In this document: in pieces, positions 12,261 to 24,900 of the stretch
How the letters are laid out: the number at the start of each line of letters is the position of its first letter
How positions within the stretch are numbered: position 1 is the stretch's first letter
Origin: Dipylidium caninum
Taxonomy: Eukaryota > Platyhelminthes > Cestoda > Cyclophyllidea > Dipylidiidae
DNA: 64,000 nucleotides
Assembly (NCBI GenBank): GCA_017562135.1
Contig: QEYB01001355.1
Span: 434,001 to 498,000, forward strand
Direction of reading: 5' to 3'
The notes under the pieces: generated by a model
The model's database searches: none
Told to the model about the DNA's origin: nothing
What the model saw: the letters and a program-made list of their open reading frames with translations, nothing else
Program-made: the position numbers and the translations under genes

Positions 12261-15200
12261 CGTGTGGAGGTGAAGTGAGTGTGGCTGACAGAGTTGGCAT
12301 GCGAGTGCACCTTCGTGGCGGCGTTGGCGGAGCGGCGGGTTGCAAAAAATTTCCACGCGGTGAGACGAGAGCGGTCGCCCACAGAGACCTCGGAGGTGGG
12401 GAGAGTCGAGGAGTTATTCGTCGCGGGCAGCATATTCGCAGCGTCATCGTCATCATCTCCATCACCATCACCGCCCGCCTCGCCAAATGCATTGATGGTG
12501 GCGGTGGCGATGGCGGTGTGGTGGCGACGCGGCGACTGGCGCCGGTGTTGTTGACTGCCCGCAGAGCGTGGCCGAATGACTTCTCGTCAGGTCCGGTTGA
12601 AGTGGAGTGCAGTTTGCCGCGTTGGACGAGTGGGAGAAGGCGATTTGGTCCGCATTGGCGATGACGACGAATCAGGGAGGGGGGGGGGAAGGGCAATTTG
12701 CGCTGACCTCGAGGCGGTTGGATCGGAGTGGAGGGCGGTCGGTTGCCCCGTCGGTGACCTCTTTTCTACACGTTAAGCAAGTTTTCCCACATCCCCTGTT
12801 GCGGCCACATTCCCTCGTCCGACGTCGACCCTGCCCTAATTGGAATCGTTGAGGCGCCTCGAAACTCCTATGATGGCAAACGCAGGCGTTTCGGCCCCTA
12901 TTTTTTAGCATTATCCCGGCGTCCGGGCTTCGTCGAGCCGGTCCTCTCCCTCATTGACTACCGGGCGGACACGAAATGCCCAATAAACAGATCGATATCG
13001 ATCAGGAACTGTGGAGTTAACCGAGTTTGACCACCCACCTCAGTGCCTGGCCTCCTTCGGGGTTGCGCGGCAGACGCCGCTTGATTGCGCAGACCGTCCG
13101 AGCCGCGGCACAGGCGAGTCAAGCACCACAACGCGGTGCCGAGGTTCTGATTGCCACCTAAACCCTGATGAGCGCCCAGGTGACATATTTCCTCGCAGGA
13201 CATCATCGGCATTATCGCCCGACACGGGTGGCTGAGGGCTACTGCCGCCCAAATGCCCCGCCGCGATTCTCAAACGGAGGCGGTGAAGTCTTGACTTGTT
13301 AGGCTATGCAAGTGCGCGAGCTGGCACAGAGTTTATGACTTCTCCCCTCGCTAAACTGGAGGTGGGAGAGGGCGAGGAAACAAGGCAGGCATTCAATTCT
13401 TCATTAATTGCCACCAAAAACATTAAAAAGCTCACCATCACTCCAGCAAGCCTCTTTGTGCCGGTTGTTAAATTTTACTGCCTTCCCCCCATTTCGCCAA
13501 GGTTTCAGAAGAGAAGGCGACAAGCCCAGCAGTCTTCTCGCCATCCACATTTAGCCGCGTCTATCACTCATTCGACCTTAAAGTCTTTTGTTCCAGCTAA
13601 TCGAGAATCTCCTGTGGCCGTCTCACCTGCCACCCCAGCGTCTTCCCTTTGAAGAGTTTCCCCGGGAGGGTTTTTTTTAGGAGATCACGATACACCGATT
13701 AGGCCGTGGTGAGGGTTGTTTCCGCTCCTGGCCATTCACTGCGTCGGCCCGCCTTCTGTCGCGGGATTTGTCGCTCTCGGATCGGAGATAAAAAAGCGGT
13801 CGAGGCGGCCTCGTCCAGTCCATTCCAGGGGTCGGTTGGGACTGCGCGACGAACACTCGCGGTGCCAATCGCCGCCTGGGAAGGCCTGGGCCCGGAGGAA
13901 CACTCCTGATTAGAGGCAGACAGCCTGTGGCGCTTTCCGAGACGGGCGGGGGTCCCCGAGTCGTTCGCTCTGCCCCCAAAAAGCAGCAGATTCGAGTTGA
14001 ACTTGCCGCATTTTGGGTAAACAAGCCAGTCCTCCGACCACGGTGGCCGAATGCGGCGGGGAGGGTTTTCCACAAAAGACAGGCATAATGCCATTGTGAA
14101 AGTAAATTAGGATGACAAAATGACGACCTCCGGCATTAATGAGGGATTGTCTTCTCATCCAGTGGCGGACGACTGCCAGCCGTTGTGCAAGGTAAACAAC
14201 TTTCGGATGTTATGAAGAGTGATTTGTTTTCGCCGATCAAAACAATGTCTGAAAAAAGGACTGCTTTCGAAAACAACTTTTGACGCATCGAAATGATATT
14301 TTGGGCGGAAATTTTTGTCTATTAACCAGGGAGGCGCTGATTGACCCGTCGCGAGGTTCCACTCGCCCTTCTCGCTACTTTCTCCACCGGGATCATCACC
14401 CTTCTCCTGAAATCTACGAAGTCGATGGCTCGAAGACTTTTGCCAGGCGTCCATTCCCACAATAAGGAAAAAAAATTGGCCATTGAAACTCGAACATCAG
14501 GGCAAAAAACGGTGTCAAAAAAGCACATGCACAAAACGTTTTGGTCGTTGCTAATTGTGATTTCGGGTTTCTAGAACCCTCAGACGTCACGAGAGGCTTC
14601 TCGTTTCCTTCGACGATGCCAGGGAACGTTTCAAGTTTGGAAGAGTGCAGTAGAAAGGAAATCATCTAAATCAAATTGCGGTGAGGAGAACCTCCTTTCG
14701 GAGAGGCTCGAAGGCATCCTTAGAACAACAACGACGGTTCTCGCGAGCGCTCCAAGGCAACCCGCGTGACTGACCGACGAGGTGTCAAGGAGCTAATTGG
14801 AACCTCCCGGGCCCGGGGGGTGACGCAGTCGGAGGCGGGTTTTAACAGCCCTCCTGGCCGGTGTGATTTATTCCCCTGCCAAACCAGCCTTTTTCGGCAA
14901 CTGTCTTCGCCCCACCAAAACAGATTAGCTAATTTGGCAATCTTTCACGCCCATCGCGGATGTCCGGTTTGTAGAGCCCCAGTTCCAAATTCCGGCCGGT
15001 GTGTGTGTGTCTGTCTGAGGCCGCAGACAAGGTGGGAGGAAAACAGGGCGGCCGGGACGGGTCTGAGGGTCGCAGCCTCGCGCCGGCCGCTGACTCACTG
15101 GCCGAGGGAAAACCCGCTTTGTTGGCGGCGTGTTACGCCACCATCGACGAGAAACCGAGCCAAAAGTCTTGGCCATGCGCCCTGTGACTGATACGAGGTG

Positions 15201-18200
15201 GGGGATTCTCAGGCAATCAGCAAGCCGCCCCCGCCCCCCCCCCCACTTCTGATTGGGCGAGTGCCAGGAGGATCGCCAGCGGAGCCGCATAGTCACCGCG
15301 TCCACCCGCTGCTGCGGGAGGTTTCCGCTAAAAAGTTTGTTTCCATTAACTGAAACGAGTTTCCAAAAGGCAGGTCTTCGCAAAGTCCGAGACAGCAACA
15401 ACTGTTACGCAACCGACATCAAAGGGGGCGAGGAAGGGGCCGAAAACGGCGTAGGACCGGCCAGATACCCGCGTTAGGGGGAAACGTGAAGGCACCGGCA
15501 CCGAACGCATCGCACCACCCAACCGCGGCCTAATCGGAGCTTGATTAAATGCCAACAGCCCACACAACCTGCCGACGAACAAACGGATTTGTAAATAACA
15601 CTTGAATCCCGGGGCAAAACCGCAAATTTAGGAGGCACAAGAGGCCTCGCGGCCGGAGGGCGAGGTTAAAGGGAAGAGCAGCGCCCCACCAGATTTCCAC
15701 AACCATTTGGCCCCTTAAGACACGCCCCGACGACGTTTCCCCGTTCAGAAAAGGAGGGAAACATACGACGGTAAAGCAGAAGTCTCGGTGGAGAGGGCAC
15801 TCCGAGACAAAATTAAGGGAAATAAAGAGACCGAGAGGAGATCTCAGGTTGGGAAATTGGGAGAAGCATTGTCACGACTCACCCACCCCTTAAGTTAAAA
15901 TAAAGACAAGACATTTGTTTCATTGCGCCCCGATAAACAAGTGAGGTGGCGAAAGTGGAGAGGAGGGAGGAAAGCCTCGAGGGATAAGCAGGGACAGTAA
16001 AGCGGTTGCGGCGACGGAGGCGAAGGCGGGAAGCGGAGGTGGACTGCACGGCCTGGCCGAGGCCGAAATGAAGTGCAGTTGATGTTTGACATGTTAAAAT
16101 TCAGTCGAGGTGGAGACAGGTCTCCGAGCGGGGCGGCAGACGTCATCGGCGGTGGCGATCCGGGAGGAAACGACCTGCGGAAGGAGGGAAGAGTTAACGG
16201 TGAGAAGTGGGAACAAAAATTCATAAACGACACGACTGGTTAGGGACAGATCCGCCGCACGTTTGGCACAATTTCGGTTCGAGAAGGCGCCGTCAAGTGT
16301 CGTCATGTGGTACGGCAAAATCACATGATGAATCCACACACACACGGCTTCATTTCAACAGACAAGCGACGCACAGAGGATCCAACGTCGAGGCGATGCA
16401 GCCTATTCGGGTGCCAAAAAGGAGTCGGGCGATGCGTGAAACAAGAGAAATGAGAGGATAGTGTGGGGAAGAGGCAAAAATGAAGCAAGTTAGGGGGCCA
16501 TCGCATGAAAGTTAGTGTAGACAAGTGGAGGAAGGCACAACATACGATCAGCACCGGAGTTGGGATTAGCAGGAGGCGCAACATCACGTGGAGGTGGCAA
16601 TCACACGCCACAAACTGCGACATTTACGCTTTGCGCAGGCTCTGAGAGCGCAACAGCAGGACATGGAGGCCGCGCAGCGTGTTGGGGCGGCCTGGACGCC
16701 TCATGTTTGGGGGTTAACCCGCCTCCCTTTCCGGGAAGAAGGGCAAATTGTCCCCTGGAAGAGGCGGCGGGCCGAGGAGCGCGAGTGAGAACCCGCGAAA
16801 AGACGAGAATGTCAGAAGCGAGTCGCAGCTGCGGATCACGTGTCTTTTCGCCGATTTCGTTGCTTCGCACCACAAAAGGGTGATTTTTTGCGCACGCTAA
16901 AGGCCACTTGGACTCTTACGGCAAAATTAGTGCGTCTACGCGGACCTTCGCAAGGCCTCCGCCTCCGCCTCCGCCTTCTCCATCCGCAATTCCACGCGAG
17001 GTCGAGTGGGCTAAAGTGCCTTCCACAATAAGCCGGCAAAGAGCAAACCTGAGGTTTAGAGGCGCAGAAGAAGGAACGCGGCGTCTGCTCGGCCAGGCCG
17101 TCTTCCCGTCCACGGACTCTCGCTGCGTCGCCGGAGATGGACGTCGTGGCGGCGAGGGCGGCAGAGTGCTGCGTTGCCGGTTCGGAGTTTAAAAGTCGCC
17201 GCCCGCGGAGTGCAGTTCACCCGCGGCCTCGCGGGAGGAACGCGACTCGGGCGATTCGAACAGGTCGATAATCGATTTGAGGCATTGCGGCGAGGCGGGG
17301 CCGCAGGTGCCTCGCCGCAATCGATGAGGCCCAGGCATGTGCGCCAACAAGCAGGCGGCACACCGCCCCAACCGGCTCGCCATTGGCCGACACCGGCGGA
17401 GTCCATCAAGTTCAGTGTGCACCTGTGCAAAAATACCCCCTAAAAATCTCCTCAAAGACACACGAAGCGGGACTGGTTGACTTCCCTCCTTCAGCACAAA
17501 AAATTACACTTCGTCATTGTGGGGCTTTGAGCAAAAGAAGAGGCTAACAGACCGGCCGGCTCCACAGCGCTCTCCAGGTGGAGACACAATAAACTCTTTT
17601 GCAAACAGGGCAGAATTTATCGCTTTTCAATCTCTCACACATAAAAAAATTGTCCCTTAAGACCAAGTGAATCAACTCGAAAGTCCGTGAATTTGTCTCC
17701 GAGGCCCGAAATGCCTTTTTGTAAGTCTTGGCAAATTGGCAGATAAGGTGGAGAGCAATTTCGCCCTGCCACAGGGTGAAAGGACCCGTAAATGATCACG
17801 GATGTGGCTTTTTCGGCGAACAAGCACTCCCCAGCGGCAGCGGTAAGCGACGGAGCCGGGAAGAGGCCCACATTGACAATGAAAAGTGTCAACGCCCCTT
17901 TCATCCAACGAAGGCGAAGTACTGTCAAAAAAACCATAGATTCGCTTAGCGGACGAGCACAATCAGTCCAGACTCCGAATCTGCCAGCCAAGGCGCTTCT
18001 CCGAGCTCCACAAGGCGAGTGGCCCCTCGGCGGGCCTCGGAGCCGGAGGACGGACTTGCCGAGCCGACGTAATTCAAGGCGGAAATATTCAACCGATCAG
18101 CACATTCCCCTCCGTCTCTTCGCCACAAGCCTCTGCTCAGCCATCGAAGCCGAACTGCGTGCCACATAGCACCGCCGGCCGCCTTGAACCCCTTTCCCCC

Positions 18201-18432
18201 TCCCCCTCCCCCTCGTCCCCGTCCGCCCGCCCGCCCCGCTGACAAGGCAGCCGCATCGCCCACGGAGCCCGCCGCCGAGCACGGAACCAGGCTGCCGGCC
18301 GCGGAGGCGACCAGAAAGGCAGCAACCCTGCGTGCCTAGTAAACACGACATATTTGCATATACACATATATACAAACATAACGCAAATGGATGGGTGGTC
18401 TTAAATGTGAGCATTTCTGTATTTTAAGAGTC

Positions 18433-18456
18433 TGTGTGTGTGTGTGTGTGTGTGTG
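18433..18456. repeat. TG microsatellite
   Basis: About 12 uninterrupted TG units. Confidence 0.95.
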
Positions 18457-18572
18457 ATTTCGTATGAATGTCCATAATTTTGTAGTAACGTAATAAAATA
18501 AAGCAACACGAGGAAAACGCGGCTCCCGGTAGGGTCCAGTTGATTCACAAAGTCACACCAATAAGAAAACGT

Positions 18573-18586
18573 GGGGGGGGGGGGGG
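18573..18586. repeat. Poly-G run of 14
   Basis: Fourteen consecutive G on the plus strand, one of the longest of many G or C runs in this window. Confidence 0.95.
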
Positions 18587-18665
18587 AGAATGAAGAGGGA
18601 GAAAAGGGCTACGACTCTGTCTCAGACAAACGCACGCACACACAAAGCGGGCAGAAGAGTGGGGC

Positions 18666-18687
18666 GGATCGGATCGGATCGGATCGG
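18666..18687. repeat. GGATC pentanucleotide tandem repeat
   Basis: Four GGATC units in a row. Confidence 0.9.
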
Positions 18688-18900
18688 AGAAGAGGGTACA
18701 AAAATCTAACAATAAGACACATTTTCGGCCAGATATTTTGCCTCAAGTTCTCCGCAGCCAGGTGCACATAATGGACGAGCGGTCCCGGCGTCCGACGGGA
18801 CATTGGAGTTGATTAACCCAGGTAATCGTGGAAAAATAGGCATCAACAGTATCAATTCGCATGCGTCGCCCATCAGGCGGAAGTGCGGACGCGGGAGGTG

Positions 18901-21900
18901 CTACTTCAAGGCCTGCGCGGGGTTCCCGGCGCCGCTGGAAGAGGCGGCTGCAACGGTGACCCGCCAGCGCGGAGGCACAGGGGTGGAGACCCGTCGGCGG
19001 CGCCCGAAATCGACTTCACTCTGTGCCGTGAGGGTCAACTTGATGGCGGAGGACTTCAGACAGCCCGGGACGTTCAGCAAACCCGCGATTCGACACATCT
19101 TGGCGGAGTGGAGACGCAGATACACCCCCGGAGGCTTGGAGGGCTCCGCGCGGGCGCTCCTTTCTTCCGATACTGGCTGGACAATTTCCTCCCCTTCGAT
19201 AACTACCGGGTTGGCTGCTAAAATGAGAACAATTTCACGATAAAATGTCGGTTTGTTCACTTATTCCACGCTTAACTCCCTCACTTCCATACGCCAAAAT
19301 TGATAGTTTAATTTCAAGTTTTAACGCATCGACGGTTAGTTAACTTCGCCAACAAACACCCCTCCAGCAGTATTGCTATTGCGAGTCACGGGAGAAAGTC
19401 TAGACAATTTAATATCGCGTGATACTCCCAGAAAGGAAACTGAGAAGCATATTATTAAGGGAAGGTAGAGACTCAAGGTCGAGCGATGATGTCGGCGAAA
19501 GTGACGGCTCGAGCCAATCAGCGTGCGACACATCGACAGAACACGGAGACTCTGCCAGGAGGTCGGTTAACCCGTTTCCAGGCATTCGAATGGCAAAAAT
19601 GAGAGTTGCCTCCATCTTTATTCCCTTGCCTTGCATGGAAATGCAATGATAAGCGGGGGCGAAATAATCTTCGGGCCTCATGAGCAATTTGGAGTGATCA
19701 GTCTGTGTCAGAGAAAAAGCGACTGAGAGATGGACGCGCCAAAGAACGGACTAAGGCCGGGGAGGAGGATGGAAAGACTTCGGCATTTGGAATAGACTCA
19801 AGGCCACTGAGCCAATTCGCTCCGACGCCAAGAGGCGCCTCGCCATCGCGCTCTCTCGCCGCTTTTCCCCACGTGAATCCAAAAGTGAGGCCTCAGAGAG
19901 CTCATGAGTCTCCCCACCCATCGTCTTACGAGGCCACACCTCGCGATGCATTCGCGCGGGAGGAGAGAAGACTTGACAACGTCATACGAAGGTGACCCCG
20001 GGCCGCGGTGACGAATGGAGCGTGGCACGACTGGAGAGACGATGCAGAGAAGTCAAACAAGGCGCGCATGCGTGGGGCGCCTGCAGCCTGGCCTGGTGAG
20101 CCTCAACGCCGGAGCCGGGGAGCGGAGGCCAACTCCTCCGCCCTGGTGGGACGGACGACGTCGGACGAGAGCACAAAGGACTTAGGGGCGACAGCCCCAC
20201 TCATGATGCCGCTTCTAGGGCCGATTAATTACCCGGGCGGGAGAGGAGGAGCGACAGATTCCCCGACAGAAGTGTTCACCGGGTGAGGAGTTATGAGTGG
20301 ACAACAGTCACCTTCTTGGAAATGTGGAATGCGAATGTCTCCGCACAGACGAAAGATGAGAAGAGAAGCGCGCAGGTGAGTGGAGCGGTGCCCTGCCCCG
20401 GCGCCATGGCACCAGGGCGACGTGGCAGACGTACGTACGTACGTATGTAAGTGAACGAGGCGGTGACAAGACCCTCCTCGGGTCACACTAAAACTCAAAA
20501 TATTCTTAATTGAGTTAGAGGGGAATACCATTCACATCCATTACCGTTTACGACGCCAAGCCTGAAAAAACCGACGGCAGAGGACGGTTAACAAATCAAA
20601 TTATTCACAGATTCTTTTGTTACCAGCAGTGGCAGGCGTTGGCAAAATTTAGGTGAAATTTGAAGAAAAAGTGGACTTTAAAGGGAGCCCAAGTGAGCAA
20701 AAACGAAGAAGAGGAAGAAATGCCTTTCGGAAAGGAGAAATTTCGTTAATTCAACTCAAAATGTCTGAGTTGTCCTTTCCAACCGACAAGCGTTCCAGAG
20801 CCTGGGAGAAGAATACGATGTGATCTTCCCGCCCCAACCGCTTCTCGAATGCGGAAAGCAAGTGGTGATCTGAGGTGGCAAAGTGCCTCAGAGACTTGCA
20901 TTCTTAATGGCTCTAATGAGAGGCTACTTTGGTCAACTTACTCTCCGGAACCCTGTCTCCGTCGCCTTGACCGCCCATTTCGGAAGCCGGGGCGACCAAC
21001 ACCTCGGAATGCCCGTCGGCGACAACTTCGTCGTTTGTGCCCTCAACCTCGGTCTCCATCTGGTTCACATTCGCGACGGCGTCGACCTCACCATCAATTG
21101 GCGCCAGAGCACCTAGGGGAGTGATGGGAAGAGCGAAGACGGGGGGCGTGGAGGAGATGGAGGGGAGAGAAGGACACACGGACGACTCGGGTGATGAGAC
21201 TCGGTGTTGCGGGAGCAGCAGTGCGACGTCCACACCGAGTCTTTCCTCCTCCTCCTCCTCCTCCTCCTCTTCTTCTTCTTCCTCCTCCGCCACTTCCTCT
21301 GACACCACCACAACCGAATTCTGCGAGTGAGGCAAACTAGCCATCTGCTCTTCTCCCCTCCCTCCCTGGTTTTCTTGCATTTGACTTTGCAGCTGCGGTT
21401 CCTGAGTCTGGCTGAGGCCCTGAACTTCAATCATCGGTGCCGCCGTCGATGAATTTGGTCTAGCGCGTACCTCGGAGTCCTGATTTTCCCCCTGAAAGGC
21501 AGAGGTTGAGGTGTCTCAACAATTAGAGCGCAAATGGAATGGACTGAACGCGAAAACTTAAGCAGAAGGACATTGATTTGATGACTGTCAAAGATGTTTA
21601 AAATTTCACAACGCCGTAATAGAGTTCAATTATAGCTCAGGAAGGGGCAAAACAACTTCAAGGTGATTAGTGCGCAACCTCACTAATGGCTGAATCAGAC
21701 AGACTACAAAATCACAAATTACCGTCTCCATTTCGGCCTCAGAGGGCTGGCGCTCCGCAAGGAAGTCGTCTAACTCCTCTGAAGTCACAAAAGGCGGTGC
21801 CGAAAGATCCCCCATTAAGAAAGCCGGGTTGAGGAGACGAAATTGCGAGGCTCGTGCCAACCTGGAGATCACCTTCTCCTTCGAACCCGTGCAACAGTCG

Positions 21901-24900
21901 ACGATTAGACTGCAAACGTCTAGAAGATCCTCCTCGCCCCCTTCCAGGCTGTCAAGTAGCCCGGGTAAAAGGTCTTGTCTCGGGGAAGACCTCACCACCT
22001 CCGACTGTGATGACCTTGGTGCCATTTCGGAGAACGAGGCGATGGTAGAATTTTCACCTCCTGATAGCAAAGGAGTGTTCGTAAATACAGACAGCAAAGA
22101 GGAGCCAGTAGTAGAGCAACTCTGCAAGGACATGGAAGCAGTTTGTGAAGGGAGGATCACCCTCAACGCCTCAGTCCTTGGCGCTTCTTCCGCCGCGTCT
22201 ATTACGGCCGCTCTTGCACTTTCGACTGTCGACGACGTCTCCGCGGCAGGTAGGCACGAGGGTTCACCCCCACGAATTGGGACGAGACCCGGAGTCGCAG
22301 AACCATCCGCAGCGCTACAGAGGCGAGAATTGAGGCGAGGACGCTTCTTAGTTGTTACTTTCGGTGTTTCAGCATCAGCGTCGTCGGTGGTTCTAGTAGC
22401 CTCTAGATGAAGCTGACTTCGTGCTCGAGTCGAGAAACGCGTCAAGGATGCGACCAACTTATCCACCCAACCGACATGAAGAACGGGGACGACTGATCCT
22501 TCTTCCCACAAGCAAAGATGATCGTAGAAGGCGAGGAGGTATGCCAGGCACAATGGACTGTCTGGAATAGAAAATTAGACAAAAACTGTGTGAGGTTGAC
22601 TGAAGTGAAAGAAGGGGAAAGGAGAAGTGAGGATTAACGCACCTAGGAGATTCGGATTTGGTGAGATTCCAGCTCGATTTTCCATGGCGCAAACTCGGAA
22701 TACCTCGGGTATTACTCGCGTGGCGACGTCTAGGAATTCGCGATAAATTTCCGCATCCTCTGAACTATGATTATACCTGAACCAAATGAGTGCAACTGGT
22801 GGTTAGCCAAGGAAATATTTTAAAGGCAAAAAGAGGGCTTTCAAGTTGTCAACACTCGGTGACTGCACGAACAGACTCGCGAGTCAGACTACTTGGAGGA
22901 GGTGGACATACTGGCCAATGACGCGGGCAGCCTCAGCCCAGTTGCGCAAGGCGCCGAGCAGGTCGCCTCTGCGTCGGAGGTAATTGGCCAGGTAGATGTA
23001 GGGGTAGACGTGTTGGTTATGGAAGAAGGCCCGGTTAATGTCAACAGCTCGTCTAAGCAATTCCAATGGAATATCTGACTGTCTTGATGGCGATGGTGGG
23101 AAGGCGATGTCTTGGAAACCGCCGCACACCTCGACGAGTTCCGTCAAGGCGTAGTCAGGCCCCGGAGTGCAGGGTGACACCTGAAAGTCACAGAATACTT
23201 CGTCGAGGCGAACTCCGGTCGAGGGATAGCCCTCCTCAATATCTGCCAGGTTGGTTAACCCGAGGGGATACTGATTGAGCATGCCCGCCCGGCAGACCGT
23301 CCAAAGAAGCGTCTGCTTCAAGCGCACCAGCTGAAAAACACGAAATACGATTTTATGCACAGATTACGTGCTGTACACGAATTTCCAACGGTTTTTTTGT
23401 TTCATGCACATACCTCTGGAGAAATGGTTTCCACGTTTCGGGTGGGATAACCGTCACTGGAGGTAGAAAGAGAACAAGAGAGCTTTCGCAGCCGACGTTT
23501 GGAAGCAGGCGGTGCTAACACCGTGGCAACATGATCCGGCGGCCGCACAGATTTAGACAATCCGCAGGGTTGAATAGCGGCCACAGCAGCGGCGACAGTC
23601 AGAATAAGGGGGTTACAGACGACTGGGTGTCCGTTGAGGTAGAGCCAGGAATGAAGTAGGTGTCCAAGTCGGACGGGAGGTGGGTAGAGAACGGGAGCAG
23701 AGGAGGAGGTCTTGGTGGGAGAGGGAATCTCGCTGAGTTCTAACGCAGGCATAACTGAGACGTCGGCCGTTTCGCGGCGATCTGGCGGACCGAACTCAAC
23801 CCAGGCGTGGTCCTCGGACAGAGCCAAATGGACGTCCGTGTAGCCGAGGAGCTGGCACGCTGCTACGGTGGCGTAGGCCAGACCAAAACTATCCAGTTGG
23901 TGGCCTTGAATAGCAGAAGACAAGTGAGATCGACATGAATTTTCCCAGGGAAAAAGATAAGAGAAACATCCGCTTGCGAGAAAAACTATACTCTTTTCAC
24001 ACCGCGATCAGGCGACTTCAAACAAGAGAAGACATAACACCGATTCTATCATTGGCCAACTGCGTTAAAGTCCTATTATGGGGGAAAACATTGAAACTGG
24101 AGACTGCAAGTGAGTTGGGAAGAAGTTTTCGGGGGCGGTCTAAAAACATGAGGAGTGATGGAGTACAAGACCGGACGCCAAATAGTGCCATCCTTCCGGT
24201 GGAAGTGGACAATCATCGGCTAACCAAGGAAACACCGCCAATACTTGATGGCCTCCAAATCCGTCGAGTTTATTTCATTAAGGGAAGGAAAACGCCTGGA
24301 AGCACTAAAATCGAACTCCCAGTGGTAAAAATTGTCCTAACTTCCATTGCTAAACAAGTTACTTTTCTCGGAGATATTGAGAATTACGGTGCAGTGTTCA
24401 ATAAGTAGGAAATTCCTTTTCAGGAGAAGCATCTACTAATTCCCCAATTGAATTCTCCAATTCTAATAATAAAATACACAGAGTGATCCAAGAATTTAAA
24501 TTGCGTGAAAATCTTTACACTAGACGAATCGTTTAATAATACGAGACCCATTATTTGACAGTTGCTTTATTTCTAACCCTAATGCAACGGCAGAAAGCTG
24601 GACAAATTCGCTCTCCCGCTTTCAATGTATCCGCAATTAGCGACAAGAAGACAGTTGAACCACAGATGCCGGCAGGGAGTCGTCAGCCAGAACTATGAGT
24701 GCCATCTAGAGGCTGTTTTCCACCTAACCGAATACGATCCTCATTAGAGCAGCAAAGTGTATAAGCTGATTCTCAACCAGGGGAAGTGAACAATGGTGGA
24801 ATGAGACCCGAAGAAAGCAATCAACAGCTGATATTGACACCCTAGCATACATTTGAGAAGAGAGTAGATTGACTGAGCATGAACGAAGTGCTCCCGCTGT

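Larger units (their letters stand above)
10934..12790 (-). repeat. Right arm of 11.8-kb inverted repeat
   Basis: Reverse complement of 1013-2864. The outer edge is at the TTTTCCC after the AAGCAA near 12780 and the inner edge at AGTGTTTTT (10934). The longest open frame (11551-12696, minus strand, 381 codons) is proline/serine/arginine-rich and is broken by indels in the left arm, so I regard it as chance. Against the left arm I noted single-base changes in C-runs and A-runs, a few short insertions in repeats, and a few substitutions near the outer edge. Confidence 0.9.
12791..18900. other. Gene-free stretch downstream of menin
   Basis: No open frame here has a recognisable domain or plausible splice-bounded exon. 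I see a C-run at 15234-15244, short TG repeats near 15000, a TG microsatellite (18433-18456), a 14-base G-run (18573-18586) and a GGATC tandem repeat (18666-18687). The part nearest 18900 should contain the 3' UTR of menin, which is read on the minus strand. I found no clear AATAAA on that strand close to the stop codon. Confidence 0.55.

Noticed and set aside
11551..12696. 381-codon open frame in the right inverted arm
   Set aside because: It is proline, serine, arginine and histidine-repeat noise generated by GC-rich microsatellites, and it is not intact in the near-identical left arm.
21244..21288. Plus-strand poly-serine frame as a gene
   Set aside because: It is the complement of the poly-glutamate codons of menin exon 7.
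22905..22912. Menin exon 4 donor at TAT-GTCCAC
   Set aside because: The GTATGT donor five bases earlier gives the correct phase and the exact family length VIGQYNHSSEDAEIY.
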